Shown here piece after piece: positions 48,764 through 64,000 of a stretch of 64,000 bases of DNA. Position 1 is the stretch's first letter; every line of letters starts with the position of its first letter. The notes beneath the pieces are model-generated. The model saw only the letters and a list, made by a program, of their open reading frames with translations. It had not been told where the DNA came from and made no database searches. A program made the translations under genes and the position numbers. Source of the stretch: Epiperipatus broadwayi (lineage: Eukaryota > Onychophora > Udeonychophora > Euonychophora > Peripatidae); the NCBI GenBank assembly GCA_028023455.1, contig JAQFVV010006429.1, forward strand, positions 682,001 to 746,000, read 5' to 3'.

Positions 48764-51700
48764 TTACTCACATTTTAAAAATAAACTTGTGGACACTAAA
48801 TGATTAATTGATTACATATTCTTTTTTTTTTTTAAAGCAAAAATAAAATGTGATTTAAAATACAAAAACAACAACATACTAGTATAGGCATCTATAATGT
48901 TTAAACAGATTTACATTATAATCTTGTAAAATGTAATGTGTGTATATAAAATGGGGAAATCCTTTTTTTAAGTGAGTTATGAACTTCTTTATTGCATAAA
49001 ATCTATGACAGTACTATTATAAAGCGCTGAAAATATTGAAATTATTAAATGCAAATTGAACTCCAATAATGCACTATTACTTTAAATATGACATGAGTAC
49101 ATGAAATATATAATATTTAAAGTAATAACCTATTATAGGAGCTCGAATTCTGATCTAATAATTTTTATCACATAAAATAAAACCACATACAGAGATATTA
49201 AGAAGAAACATGAATCGCATAACTTCAAAATTGCATTAAATAAATCCACATAAAACAAGACCTGGGTGTGTGTATATTTATATATATATATATATTTTAA
49301 CCTCCCCCACCGCTCGTCCTCTCCTAAATTATATATATTGTTTAAATATTATTACGAATATATTCCGGGTTCTAGCTCAGTTACCAAATAAATAAATGAA
49401 ATCCAGCATTAATTAAAATGATTACTAGCTCTAATTTTTAAATATACAAATACGGTTATATTTTTAAAATGAATTAACAAATATTTACTCTTTTCATGAG
49501 ACATGGAGTGACGATACGGGGAACGAGATAGACTACATTGAGATATTATCCACATGATACTATCTCAATGGCATAAGAACACTATACTCCCTTTTTACTA
49601 TACCAAATAACTAGCTCATAGTATTCTTACGACTTTCTAAGCTCTATTCACTACGATTAAAATAATAATCATATCTTAACATTATTTATAATAAGAATCT
49701 AGCTCAATTAAATAAAATAAAATAAAATAAAATAAATAAAATGAAATCTCAGGTTCATAAATTGTATTCTAACTGATTTAAAATTACGGTAGTAAACTAT
49801 GAAAAGGGAATTTTATGTCATAATTCACTACACAGCAACTAACAATAATAAATAATAATAACAACAATAGTATAATATAATCTTATTACTTCCTAAATGA
49901 AATAAATAATTACGTACGTGGTAGTATTTTAATAATCTGACAACAGAATACGTGTGGCAACATTAGCATATAATTTAATTTAATATTGTGGCAACCAACT
50001 TATGACCAATAAATAATATAAAATTATGATCTTTTAATTTTAACATACCAATAAATTCTCAAAATTATTATAACACTTTTATGTTTACCTTTTTGTGCAA
50101 AAACTATATGTCTGTTTTAATTATAAGTGTATTGTGATATCATGCATCCATGTGGAGAAATAACAACGAGGACACAAAGCTTTAAAATAAATTTACAACA
50201 AAGTTTATTAATAACATAAACAAATAACAATATTTTACATTATGTACATTGGATATCCTTACTCTCCTATCACAAATTAGTTTACTAGTTTATAAAAAAA
50301 ATGAAAATCAAACTTCTATTTATTTTTCCTAGTTAACTCTTATCTTTTAAATGCTTAAGAAAATACAGTATTATTATTATTGGATTTCTTAATATGGTTA
50401 GCTTGTTACAAAATGTATTTCTTATATAATTATTATTAACACTTTGTATCCCTACTATTATTAAAATTATATTTTTAATTTTTAAAATTACATTCGTAGT
50501 AAACATTACACAAAACAATAAAATTCTAGCTTTATATTGGTTGTATGGAATCCTACTAATTCAAACATTCTTCTACATTCGGTATTAGGTTTTATGGTTC
50601 ATTATCTGATGTTTATTAATCTTAATATATTCATTCAAGCCTTACTTCGGATGATATAATTACAACCATTAACATGCCATGCACAAGTATATGTTTATTA
50701 CACATTATTGAATTATTTTCTTAATAAATATGCAATATTTATTTTCTAAATTATTATTTAAAACATTCAAATTTTATTATCACTTTAAAAAAAAAAAACT
50801 TTGTTTAGATTTCTCTTTTAAAAATCTTATATTCATTTCCGAATTAATTTTAAACTGTATTATATGATTCTTTCTCTCTTTATGATATTTTGGACTTTCA
50901 ATTTTAAAGTTACACAGTTCTATACATTCCAGTAAATAAACTATTCTTACATAAATGATAACATATCTTCAATTCTATTTTATTCATTATTTCTTTGAAA
51001 ATATCTTTCTGACGATGCAGATTCACGAAACAAGGATAGCGAAAATAGATGCATAGGATCAAAATATAACTAGAATATTACTCATCATAAACCTTGACAA
51101 TAATGGCACAGTGAATTTAAAGACACTATAGAGGAGTGACCTTTATCTGTCTACCAACCTCTATTATAGGAGTGATGCTAAAGCTATTTCTTCAGCTTTA
51201 TTATAACATCAAAAAAGTTTAAAGATATACAAAAACACTGTCCAAACTATGTGTTCAGTCATAGGACTTAGTTAACTATACTGAAATCACACAAACTAAA
51301 TACGATCCAAATACTTTATTTTTCCTATTTCTTAACAAAACATCATCTTGGTTTCCTCTCCACTAGTACTACCAAGTCACTATCCGATCTTATTTCTCAA
51401 GATTTTTCTATACGGTACATCGACAAATTCCTATCTGCATTTCTAACAATAATAAAATTCATTTTATTTCAAAACTATACCGCTGTTCTATAAGAAAATC
51501 TTTTTACTACTTTCCTCGTATATTTTATCATATACAAACTATTTTAAAATATCTGAATACTTTATTACATGAAAGTTCAAAAGAATCACACAATTGTTCT
51601 GTCGAATTATATTATTAATATACTTTAAATAACTTATTGCATGCATATTCAAAATTACTCCTATCTCATAATATGTGAAAAATGTTGTATAAAATGTGTA

Positions 51701-53915
51701 CATATAATTTAAACTTTCACACATCATTCTTAATCAATAGACGATCTAAAAAAAATACATTATGCATTATAAATAAATATCAAAATTACCAAACGATCTT
51801 TATCTTCTCGATCGCGTTCCGTAGGCTTCACCATCCCATTGATTCTTGTAGATATAAAACTTCCATACATATACTTTATTTTTAAAACCATATTTTTATA
51901 ATTCTATCAAGTTACTATATTTAGATGTTAATATTACTAAATTTATGTTTATATGTTTTCCCTAATCTCACATAGCATTTTATATTTAAAAATAAATTAA
52001 TAAAATATTTAAATTATATTTACGGTACTTCTTCATAAAACTTTCTTGAAAATCGTTCATATTAAAGCTAAAAAAAAAAATGTATTTTATTTCTTCTTCA
52101 GTTACTTAATGTTCCATTTTACAGCAAAACAATTATTGTTCTGTTTAATAAATATTCATAGATGACAATCCTTGGTTTTCATAATCTTGAATATAATTAT
52201 TAATTCTTGATATCAATTCATCCTGTAAAGAAAAACATCTCCATATTCTCTTCTAGTATTGTCTGCTAATATTTTCCCACGCGACTTTTACGATGCATCC
52301 TCTGGGTACTTTTATTTAAATATTTAATAAAATTTTTCTGTTTCCATGGATCCATTTTCATTAAGTAATTTAATTTTATATTTTACCAATCAAGCATTTC
52401 CTCCATTGAATACTTTATACTATTTTTTAATTCCTCTCAGAGAAAGTTTTTCTGTTCTTTTCCATAAAATACATAATAGCACTTTCATATTATTCTATTA
52501 CTTTTTTCTTTATTTAAACTTCAGGTACTATATTTTTGTAATGTTTCTTTTATAAGATAAACCTTCTTTCTTCATTACACATTTACATAATTTTTCTTTA
52601 TAATAAAAACACATATTAAATTTTTCCATAGAGAAGAATAAAATAACTTTAAAGTAGCCTTATAAATTGTGCGTCATAATTTTTTCCTGACGACAAGTAA
52701 CTTCTCTTTTAAGTTTTCATATAGCGTCCCAATTATATTTCTCTGAGTTATAATAATAATAAGTTTCTGGTTGAGCATAAATAAAGCTGTATTAAGACAC
52801 TTTCCAAATATTTTTCCTTTAGCAATATTTTTAGGTATTTTTCCTTGTACTTCCATTTTACTGTATGGTTTTGGTTAAACTTGAATAAAATTCCCTGGTA
52901 AGATAACTTTTAAAATTAGCAATCCATATAGAGGCAGTCAAAATATATTATATGTTACAAAAGAACTTTTAAATAAATACAAAATTTTAAATTTATATCA
53001 CTTTTCTAGCTACGGTGTTATCAGCTAAAAAATATGTTACTTTCTCTTTCACTTACACATTACTTCTCCCTCCCGCTTCGTCTAATTCTTATATTTTGTC
53101 TGCTAATTTACCTCCGTTGATTGGTTAATGACTTTTTAGCATGAACAGATTTACACATTTTAGTTTTATAACAGACTAGATGGTTAAAATGAAGAATTAA
53201 TGACGTCATGTCTTAAATATTATTTAGACTAATATTATTTTCAAATTCAATTATAGTTTTATCAAAATTATTTAAACTTTAAAAACAATTATTAAAATAA
53301 TATTTAATATTTCAACTTTTATTTTAAGTATCGATGGCAATTATATCTAGTTTCAAATTCACAAACTTTATTATTATTTTAACAAGTGTGTGTGTGAAGG
53401 TATATAATATACAGTCACGTGATTACTAACTTTATCAGATAATTTTTAATTTACGTCTCGGTCTAAATTACCAAAACTGATATATTTTATAAAAAATTTG
53501 GAAAATAATTTAAAATGTAGAACTAAATACAATTCTCACCATCCTAAAGTTTATTTTAAACTATACTCTATTAATTTTGACTATTAAATATAATTATAAC
53601 ATTACATATAGCATTTATTTAATTTATTAGTTTTAAAATATTATATTCAAATTATTAATATACTTTTAACTATTTATAGCTGTATTATTTTATATGGCCA
53701 GCTTTTACAATCATAAGCAAGGATATAATTAAGCTTTATTTAACTGTTTTCTTTTAAATAATCCTTTACATTTTTAGATACCAGGTATTTTCAGCTTAAA
53801 ATTGTACTATAAAATCTAATTATCCTATTATTATTTATATATCATACAAATATAACTTAAAATTTAAAATTTTTTAGTAATTGACCTTTCTACCTTATTA
53901 TGACCTATAGATAAG
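48764..53915. other. CpG-retaining, AT-rich, apparently low-repeat region
   Basis: No coding element recognised. From about 49,000 to 53,500 CpG is much more frequent than in the repeat-derived regions (49,510-49,530, 51,800-51,830, 52,275-52,300). The 60-codon minus-strand frame at 52,674-52,856 has a balanced composition but no recognised family. A minus-strand AATAAA followed by an end-like CCACATGG near 50,150 was considered as an LTR border and not accepted. Confidence 0.45.
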
Positions 53916-53919
53916 GGCA

Positions 53920-55204
53920 CAATATATATATATATTAGACATAAAATATTAAGAAAATACTTGCTGCATCAAATTAAATTTAAATTAAATTATGAGGCTA
54001 ATATAAAGTATTTTTAAAGTGATATAGAGAGTCCTACATTAAAAGGATTACATATTATTTAAGAGATTTATAAATTTAGCAAGATGAGCAATAAATTATA
54101 GAATTCATAAGATTTTAAATATTAAAGTTTGGATGATACTTGAAAATTATTGGGGAAAAAGTTTAGAGTCTATGAGGGTAGCATTTCAATGGCTCTACCG
54201 TCAATCTTTGTGAAGTCCAGATTTTGCCATGGCTTATTTCAAGCATGAATGTCCTTCCAATCATATTTGGATGCAGGTAGAAGTTTTTCAAGTCAGTCTT
54301 TGATGCATAGCATATAAGTTATTGAATATTTAACAATAGAAAGGAATGTTAGTGGGAGTTGGTTCAAGAACAGTCAGGAAATGATGTATTTTCCCCTACT
54401 ACTCAATAGTTGACATATTAGAAATTTGAGTGATGTGGATTCATTTGGCTGAAGCTTCAAAAATTTAGATACTAAACCCTCTTGACTAAATTTCAACCCT
54501 TTCTATGTGATTCCTGGTGATATTAGCAATGCTTTTACAATTCATAACCTGGGGCAATGAATAATGCTGCTACAGATGATTTTTTACATGAGGAATTCAT
54601 CTTTTGTTCTAAAGATAGTACAAAACAATGCAATAAGGTTGATAAGTTTCTAAATGATTGTTTAAAATTTATTTCTAGCTTGGAAATAGATTTTACTAAA
54701 CAATATTTTTTTGTTAATGGAAATTGACTTGATTTAATAAGATTGATAATGGGTTTATTGTAATAATAATACTAATCGATTTTTTTAATTAATATTGGGA
54801 ATGCTTCTAGAACATTCCAAGCCAATTGCATCAACCTGTGACCGCCATTAAATATACAAAAATCTACAACATTTTACACTTAATTTTATATATAAATTTA
54901 AATATCTAAGATAATATAAAGTATATGAATTCAATAATTATTTTATATGCAATCCTCCATCATCTATTATATATACATGTCCTTTATGCATATATATGAC
55001 TTTTAAATTTTATGAAATATTATTTATTATGTATTATTCAGTTAAGATATTATTAACTATCTTATTCATAATTATTGTTAAAAGGAAGTACAACAAATTA
55101 GGTTATATAGGAGTGTATATAAGTGTGGGGATCGAATTTGTATTTGGTTTGGTGGTGGGGGATTGGAGGACTGTGAATTGTTCAATCTGAATCTTAGATT
55201 GACC

Positions 55205-55210
<6 letters not shown>
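53920..55210 (+). repeat. ~1.3 kb dispersed repeat, copy 2
   Basis: Direct copy of 41,325-42,547, about 12.6 kb away. It keeps an open 64-codon frame (54,996-55,190) with a hydrophobic KILLTILFIIIVKRKYNK stretch, but the homologous frame in copy 1 is broken. The right end runs straight into an AT microsatellite after GATTGACCATTTCA. Confidence 0.85.

Positions 55211-55244
<34 letters not shown>
55209..55244. repeat. (AT)n microsatellite
   Basis: 36 bp of AT dinucleotides joining the dispersed repeat to a LINE fragment. Confidence 0.95.
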
Positions 55245-55245
<1 letters not shown>

Positions 55246-55259
55246 GTAGATGAGAGAAC

Positions 55260-55540
55260 AAACAGGTGTTACTGACATAATTGAAAGAATTAAGAGATTG
55301 AAATGAAGTTGGGCTGAACTTATTTGTAAAAGAGATAATAATTCATAATTAGTTAAAATCTTAAACTATATTTCAAGAGATTATAAATGACCTAGAAGAG
55401 ACCATATGTGAGATGGATGGATAACATAAGAAAATGTGCAGGGACAATGTGGAGAAGAAAAGCCAGAGATAAAAAAAGATGGATTAAACTTGAAGAAACC
55501 TTCATCCTGCAGTAGTTGAAATAGATGGTAATGATGATAT
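55260..55540 (+). mobile_element. 3' end fragment of a LINE
   Basis: Plus-strand translation gives TDIIERIKRLK and then RDNNS, followed by KILNYISRDYK. This matches the C-terminal region of the minus-strand LINE at 59.64-61.66 kb (VTDLIEKIKRLKW, then ILNWIPRDRKRPR). It continues into the terminal LEETFILQ-like segment and a GATGATGAT-type tail. Only the last ~90 codons are present, consistent with 5' truncation. Confidence 0.75.
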
Positions 55541-55661
55541 AAGTCTGTGTTTATTGTTCTAATATAAGTTACTGCTGGCTTTGGAAAACTGTTTCTTCAC
55601 TTTATGTAATTTTTGTTTTTCCACAAACTGGGATTACATCAACAAATTATGATTGGATTCT

Positions 55662-56679
<1,018 letters not shown>

Positions 56680-57060
56680 CATATCGGCCTTTCAAGCCAA
56701 TTGTGTAAACGCTTTGCAAGTGTTAAATAATAAATGAATACCCTCTGACCAATACAAGATATAGAATTTATGCAGGAATAAAAAGAATCATTCATTCAGA
56801 CATTGTATATTGTAATTTAAAGTGACTGTTATATTGTCACACCTTCTGTGCCAGTACTTCAGATTTGCTCATATATAAATATTTGAGTTGTAGGAATAAG
56901 AGGATTCTTTTTATTCCTGCATAAATTCTATATCTTGTATTGGTCAAAGGGTATTCATTTATTATTTAACACTCGCAAAGCGTTTGCACAATTGGCTTGA
57001 AAGGCCGATATGAATGTAATTACAAATTGTATACAGACGCTATAAAAATAAATGCTTATT
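56680..57060. repeat. Diverged inverted-repeat member of the 2.3-3.3 kb family
   Basis: Arms at about 56,682-56,795 and 56,905-57,015 are inverted copies (TCGGCCTTTCAAGCCAATTG and its complement). The middle (CAGACATTGTATATTG, TTCAGATTTGCTCATATATAA) and the 3' flank (AGACGCTATAAAAATAAATG) match the ~340 bp unit at 2.33-3.31 kb. No ORF. Confidence 0.8.
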
Positions 57061-57314
57061 TATATACAAAAATAAATAAATAAATGATGAAATGATTAGT
57101 AATAACAAAGAAAAACAAATAACAGTGTCAGTGTACAAGTGTTGGTACTTAATATATAATAGGGTAAACTCTTACCTCTCCCCAGGTGATGATTTAATTT
57201 ATTTTCAAGCAAGATCTCACCTGGACCTATATTTTATTTCAATTTACAATAAAGCTAATAAAGCTTTTCTCTTCTCTAACATATTAATATTGTATACATG
57301 CTTTCAATCTATGG

Positions 57315-57428
57315 TAAAGTAAAGAAATAAACAAAATTTATATATATAATATAAAAAATATGATGTCAACCTAAAGTAAAGAAATAAACAAAATTTATAT
57401 ATATAATATAAAAAATATGATGTCAACC
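57315..57428. repeat. Exact 57-bp tandem duplication
   Basis: The unit starts TAAAGTAAAGAAATAAACAA and ends ATGATGTCAACC, and is present twice without visible difference, so it is recent or an assembly feature. Confidence 0.95.
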
Positions 57429-57429
57429 T

Positions 57430-59640
57430 AAAGATCAATTAAGAGTCCATAAAGGAAATGTCCTAAAAAGATTGTAAATGTCCATTTTGAACCAGTTCAT
57501 ATTTCAGTTAGTGGGCTTTGAATGTTTTAAAACACATCTGATGGTGATCAGCATTTTTCTGTTTGTATAGCCTGTTTGAGATGTTGAGTTTGCAGCTTGA
57601 CATCTGGTGATGACTTTCTTTTCCTGGTGTAACTTCACGCATGGTTGCATGTGTTTGTATAATCATAGTTAATGAAAGTTTTTGAATTAATTAAAAAGTA
57701 AGATATTTGCTATTGGTAATCTCAACTTGGATTTTATCTGCTTTCCAATTTAAACTTAAAAATGCTCTTGAAATATTGAATACTTTAAAACTGTTTGTGG
57801 GATTTTTGATTTAGAATACCCTAATTGTCTGGGTTTAAATATGTATGTTTTTAATTTAGCTTTACTCAGTATCCTATGAGCTATCTTCATTTAATGTGTT
57901 TACTTTAAAGGTGGCAGACTTCTCTGTTTGAACTGCAAGTTCGATTTTTCTGTTTAAAAATTGTACATCCTGTTTAACTGATGAGGGTTTTTGATCTGAC
58001 TGTTGAGAAGAAGAACATTTGATTTTATCTTTTTCTAATCACCAAAATGGGTTTGTTTGATATGGGTGTGAATTTGATATTTTCAAACAGCAGGTTCATG
58101 TTCAAGCATTTGATTAATCATTTATGTCATTCTTTATAGTTCATTCGTGTATATGATAGATTAATAACAATAAAAAATATTTTTTTAAGTATTTGTTTTT
58201 AATTTCTTGCTTGCATCTAAACTTGATCATACTTTATGTATATTGTAGTAATGTGTGAATTAAGCAACAATTGACAAGAGGTTTTGAATAAAGGTAAAAT
58301 ATTAGTGTCTACATTTTCTGGTTTAGTTTAGATAGCTTAATCATCATATATTTATTAAATGTTTAATTATACAAATAAATTAAATGTTTTAATTATGGAA
58401 ACAATTAATTGTTTCTCAGATACAGTTGTTGTGACTACTTTCAAATTTTGGTAATAAGTTTTATTAGATTTGCATTCTCATTATGCATATAGTTTGCTTT
58501 CTATTAAAAGTAGAGAATGTTGTTATTGTGGGTCTTGGGTTTGAATTGATTGATAACGATGCTTTTAAAGGTTTTGAAGGGCTGTAAGACCATATATATA
58601 TATATGAGAGCAATGATTCTGATATATCACACTAAAAGCATGCTCAGGTATATCTAAAAAGTAAATAATAAAAATCTTATCAATTGTCAGACATTAAAAA
58701 TGTTTCACTAATTTATTATAATAAATATACATTTTTATAAAATTGTAATAAAAATAATTTATTTAAAAATTGGATATAATTTTTTTTTACAAATTTTCTA
58801 TTTTTTCACCAAAAAAAAAAAAAACGGATTGACTTATGGCATTTACTAGATCCTATATACAATAATATATTTAAAAATCAATAATTTTCAAAAATAAAGT
58901 TAATTAACTTGCAAATTTACTTAACTATAATGTAAACTTGGCTTTACTCTATTTTCTCAACACAGCTATCATCTCCTTATTTATATAATTATGGGAAAAA
59001 CAATCTAATAGAATGAATCAAATTGGCATTTGTGCTTTTAAATAATTGTAATGTATTTAAGGATATCTGCTTTTATTTCTTTTGCAGGTTTCATTAGATT
59101 GTTTTTAATGCATTACAATTATTTGAACACAAATATTAATATGATTATATTTAAGTAGGGATTTCGTTTTTTCCAAAGTTATTAAAACTGCATACTAAAT
59201 TACTCTGCCTTGGAAAAATAAATTACTTCAATTGTTACGTGCAATTACGTCATGATTAATTTCATTCAAGTTATTGATGTTTAGATCTGTTATTATACAT
59301 AAAATTTAGTAAGTATCAGAAGAGGATCTTCTTTTGTGAATAAAAAAATAACAATGTGGCTTTAAAAGTAGAGACATTTTTATCTGCTTTCATATGTAGG
59401 TTACTGTTAAATGGTTATAAATTAATAAACTTAGTCCATAAATGCCAGATTTTTGCAATTACATATGACAAAATTATTTTTAGGTAAATAATTAATACTT
59501 ATCATTAATTATTTATTAGGCTAAATATCATTATATCATTTTAGACCAAATATAAATGTTAAACTTAATTCAAATGCATTATGTCCATACACAAAGATTA
59601 TTCATTTTATTTTACTTTTTTTCAGGTGTAATATCATCAT
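57430..59640. other. AT-rich spacer, no gene seen
   Basis: A slightly less AT-rich block at 57,450-57,660 was not identified. Near 59,040-59,125 a 15-20 bp inverted repeat (AAATAATTGTAATG) surrounds ~60 bp. Nothing else recognised. Confidence 0.5.
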
Positions 59641-61660
59641 CATCAATCCACTGAAAAATGAAGGTCTCTCCAAGTTCAATCAATCTTCTCTGATGTTTAG
59701 CTTCTCTTCTCCACATTACACTGCACACTTTCTTATTTCATCCATCCATCTCACATGTGTTTTTTTTTCTGGGTCTTTTACGATCTCTTGGAATCCAGTT
59801 TAATATTTCAATTGTTCTTTTTTCATTATCTCCTCTAGCAGTATGTTCAGCCCTTCTCCACTTCAGTCTTTTAATTTTTTCAATGAGGTCAGTAACCCGG
59901 TTTCTTTTTTTACCCATATTTAGTGTTTTCGATCTCTTCTTGTTACTCCTAACATGCATCTCTCCATACTTATTTTAGTGGTCTGAAGTCTCTGTATTAC
60001 TCTTTTATTAAATGTCCAAGTCTCAGATCCATAAGAAAAAACTGGTAAAATACATTTATTAAAAACCTTCCTTTTCAAACACATAGGCATATTTCCTTTT
60101 AGTATCAAGTTATTTCTACCAAAAGCACTCCAAACAAGTTTAATTCTATGATTAATTTTATTCATTATGTTTCCATCTGTATTAATAATCTGACCAAGGT
60201 ATTTGTAAATAATAACTTCTTCTAATTCATCATAATCTATTTTTATTTTCATATTTTGAGAAAACCCACTGAACATTACTTTAGTCTTTTTAACACTTAT
60301 CTTTAGTCATACTTCCCCCTACTTTCATCTTATAACTTCTGTAATATCTCCTGCAGCTGAAAAGCATTATTTGCAAAAACAACTACATCATATTCAAAAT
60401 CAAATTACTTAAATAATCTCTATTTACTTTCACTTCAATCACTTCTCATTTTAATACACAAAATCATCTTGCAACACTATTGTAAAAGATTTTGGAGATA
60501 TGGAGTCATCCAGTCTTACATCCTTCTCAAAGTTGACTTTCCTAGTATCATTTTGTAATCTAATTGCTGCTGTTGGATTCTTATAAATATTCTTCAAAAC
60601 ATGATAATATCCTGGATCTATACCTTGAAGATCCAATGCTTTAATTACTGAAGAAATGTTTATAGAATCAAATGCCTTTTCATAATTTGCAAATCCAAAG
60701 TATAATGGCAACTCATATTCATTTGTCCTTTTTATAACTTCTCTCAATACCTGGATATGATCTACATAAAAACCACTTTTAATTCAGGCTTATTCTTTTG
60801 GTTGGTGGAAATTGAATGTTCTTTGTAGATGAGCTGAAATTATCTTGGTAAAAATTTTGTATAAAACTGATAAAAAGCTAATAGATCTGTAATTTCTAAT
60901 ATCTTCTTTATCAACTTTGTTAAATATTAATATTAATATTGCATTCTTTCCAATCATCTGGTACATCTGTATCATTAAGACATTTGGTATATAACTTTGT
61001 TAAAAAAGTTTCTATTTCTTCACCTGCTTCTTTTAATATATCAAATATAATTCCATCATTCCCTGAAACCCTTTCTTTCTTCATAAATTTAATTGCATGT
61101 CTCACTTCTTCATTTAAAATTCTGGGAAATTTGGAACATGTAATAGATATAGGAGGCCCCATTTTTTTTTTATTACTATATAACTCTTGATAGAAATCTT
61201 CTACCCATTTTATGATGTCATCTTTCATTTTAGTAATAATTACATCTTTTTTTTTTATTGTAGATATAATTTTTTTACCAATACCAAAATGTTGTTTTAC
61301 ATGCTTCAGACTTTTATTCTCTTCTACAGTTTTCCTTTCTAGTTCATAGTTATACTTTCTTATATCATTTTCAATTCTTTTCTGCACCATTTTACAAAAT
61401 TCAAGATATTCAATCCATTTTAATGCATTATTTTTATATATCTTCATTTTCCTTCTTATCTTCATAAATTCTCTAGTCTCAATAGAAATTTTATTGGTCA
61501 ATTGCTGCTTTTTTTTTACCAGCAATGATTATTGCAATTTTTAAAAGTGTATCAGTTATTTTCATATTTAATTTCATTCAAATCTGAATAATGTTCAAAA
61601 TCTACTAATACTTGAAACCAATTTGTAAGTTCTAATTTAAATTCATTAGAATGTTTCTAA
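59640..61660 (-). mobile_element. LINE remnant (YEKAFDSI-type RT), minus strand
   Basis: Minus-strand order: pre-RT helical region and fingers (61,525-60,920: LNEEVRHAIKFMKKERVSGN, DVPDDWKECN); NYRSISFLSVLYKIFTKII at about 60,895; motif A YEKAFDSI at about 60,680; motif B decayed to VRLDDSISPK where VRQGDxISPK is usual; catalytic box ruined (EYDVVVFA near 60,390); then YKYLGQIINTDG, a SYGSETWTF segment (about 60,030) and the C-terminal VTDLIEKIKRLKW-RRAEH region, ending in a GATGATGATGAT tail at about 59,640. The endonuclease is missing. Several frameshifts; not functional. Confidence 0.85.
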
Positions 61661-61739
61661 AGATTATGAATAATATACATGTACATATATTTAAACATCT
61701 ATTTTATCACAAACACATATCAAATACAGTTTTAAAAAA

Positions 61740-61993
61740 TTCCAAAAATGTATTTATATAATATTATTAATACTTAAATACAAGTATAGTATACATATTT
61801 TAGCTAGATGTAATTAGAGGGGATTTGAACCTAGACTTTCAAGCTCCCTTCGGTCATCCACTCCATATTATACAACTGATACACCTGACCGAATACATGT
61901 GAAGAAGATAAATAATCTCCAATATATGTATTTCATGATGAATGATGAATCAGCATTCATCTGTGGTCCAGATCATCATCCCCCACATTTACT
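61740..61993 (-). repeat. SINE/hammerhead-like unit, minus-strand copy
   Basis: On the minus strand a degenerate core (CAGATGA at 61,963-61,957, GAAA at 61,934-61,931, then TACATATATTGG) precedes a tRNA-like head with an A-box-like segment at about 61,890-61,861 and a B box GGTTCAAATCCCC (61,831-61,819). The head matches the copy at 5.0-5.15 kb. The core carries an 8-bp alternative stem (GATGAATG/CATTCATC), so it is probably not catalytic. The AAT microsatellite adjoins its 5' side. Confidence 0.7.

Positions 61994-64000
<2,007 letters not shown>

Noticed and set aside
50120-50200. Minus-strand LTR end (AATAAA, then CCACATGG)
   Set aside because: No start, partner LTR or coding region found; the signals are too short to rely on in AT-rich DNA.
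52674-52856. 60-codon minus-strand frame with balanced composition
   Set aside because: No recognisable family, splice context or neighbour support; the length is within chance expectation.

Overview
The window is very AT-rich animal-type nuclear DNA with no convincing host gene. The longest intact reading frames are short retroelement fragments or translations of microsatellites. Several features point to a metazoan, probably invertebrate, genome: four LINE remnants of at least two lineages, two Penelope-like (PLE) fragments with GIY-YIG nuclease remnants, a decayed Ty3/gypsy element, tRNA-derived SINE-like repeats and very long AT, AAT and GATA microsatellites. I cannot name the species. 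Older repeats are poor in CpG and show CG-to-TG/CA changes between copies, which suggests germline cytosine methylation. A few stretches keep frequent CpG (about 2.3-3.3, 11.2-12.4, 16.6-17.7, 40.0-41.3, 49.0-53.5 kb).

Layout: 0.44-1.60 kb holds an inverted plus tandem array of a ~494 bp unit. It carries a tRNA-like Pol III head and a hammerhead-ribozyme-like core; relatives lie at 5.0-5.15 and 61.74-61.99 kb. 2.33-3.31 kb holds three copies of a different ~340 bp repeat in the same inverted/direct/direct layout, with a relative at 56.68-57.06 kb. 5.59-6.39 kb is a PLE 3' end joined to a decayed Jockey/CR1-like LINE (6.39-8.42 kb), which is itself split by a 5'-truncated LINE 3' end (7.37-8.10 kb). 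8.84-11.2 kb is a plus-strand LINE. About 20.3-24.85 kb is a minus-strand Ty3/gypsy element. Two diverged inverted copies of a ~1.4-1.6 kb LTR-like element lie at 24.93-26.50 and 39.96-41.33 kb. 34.96-35.68 kb is a foldback insertion with a 15-bp target duplication, and 35.97-37.2 kb is a second PLE. Two direct copies of a ~1.2-1.3 kb repeat lie at 41.33-42.55 and 53.92-55.21 kb; a gag-like pseudogene (42.8-44.0 kb) follows the first. LINE fragments of one family lie at 55.27-55.54 (+) and 59.64-61.66 kb (-). The rest is anonymous AT-rich sequence.

No genes act together in a pathway. The window is a record of nested retrotransposition. Every protein-coding element shows stops, frameshifts or lost catalytic residues, so none looks autonomous. 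The most interesting material is non-coding: the SINE/hammerhead-like units, the repeated inverted-plus-tandem topology, and a 16-bp splice-donor palindrome kept in both LTR-like copies.
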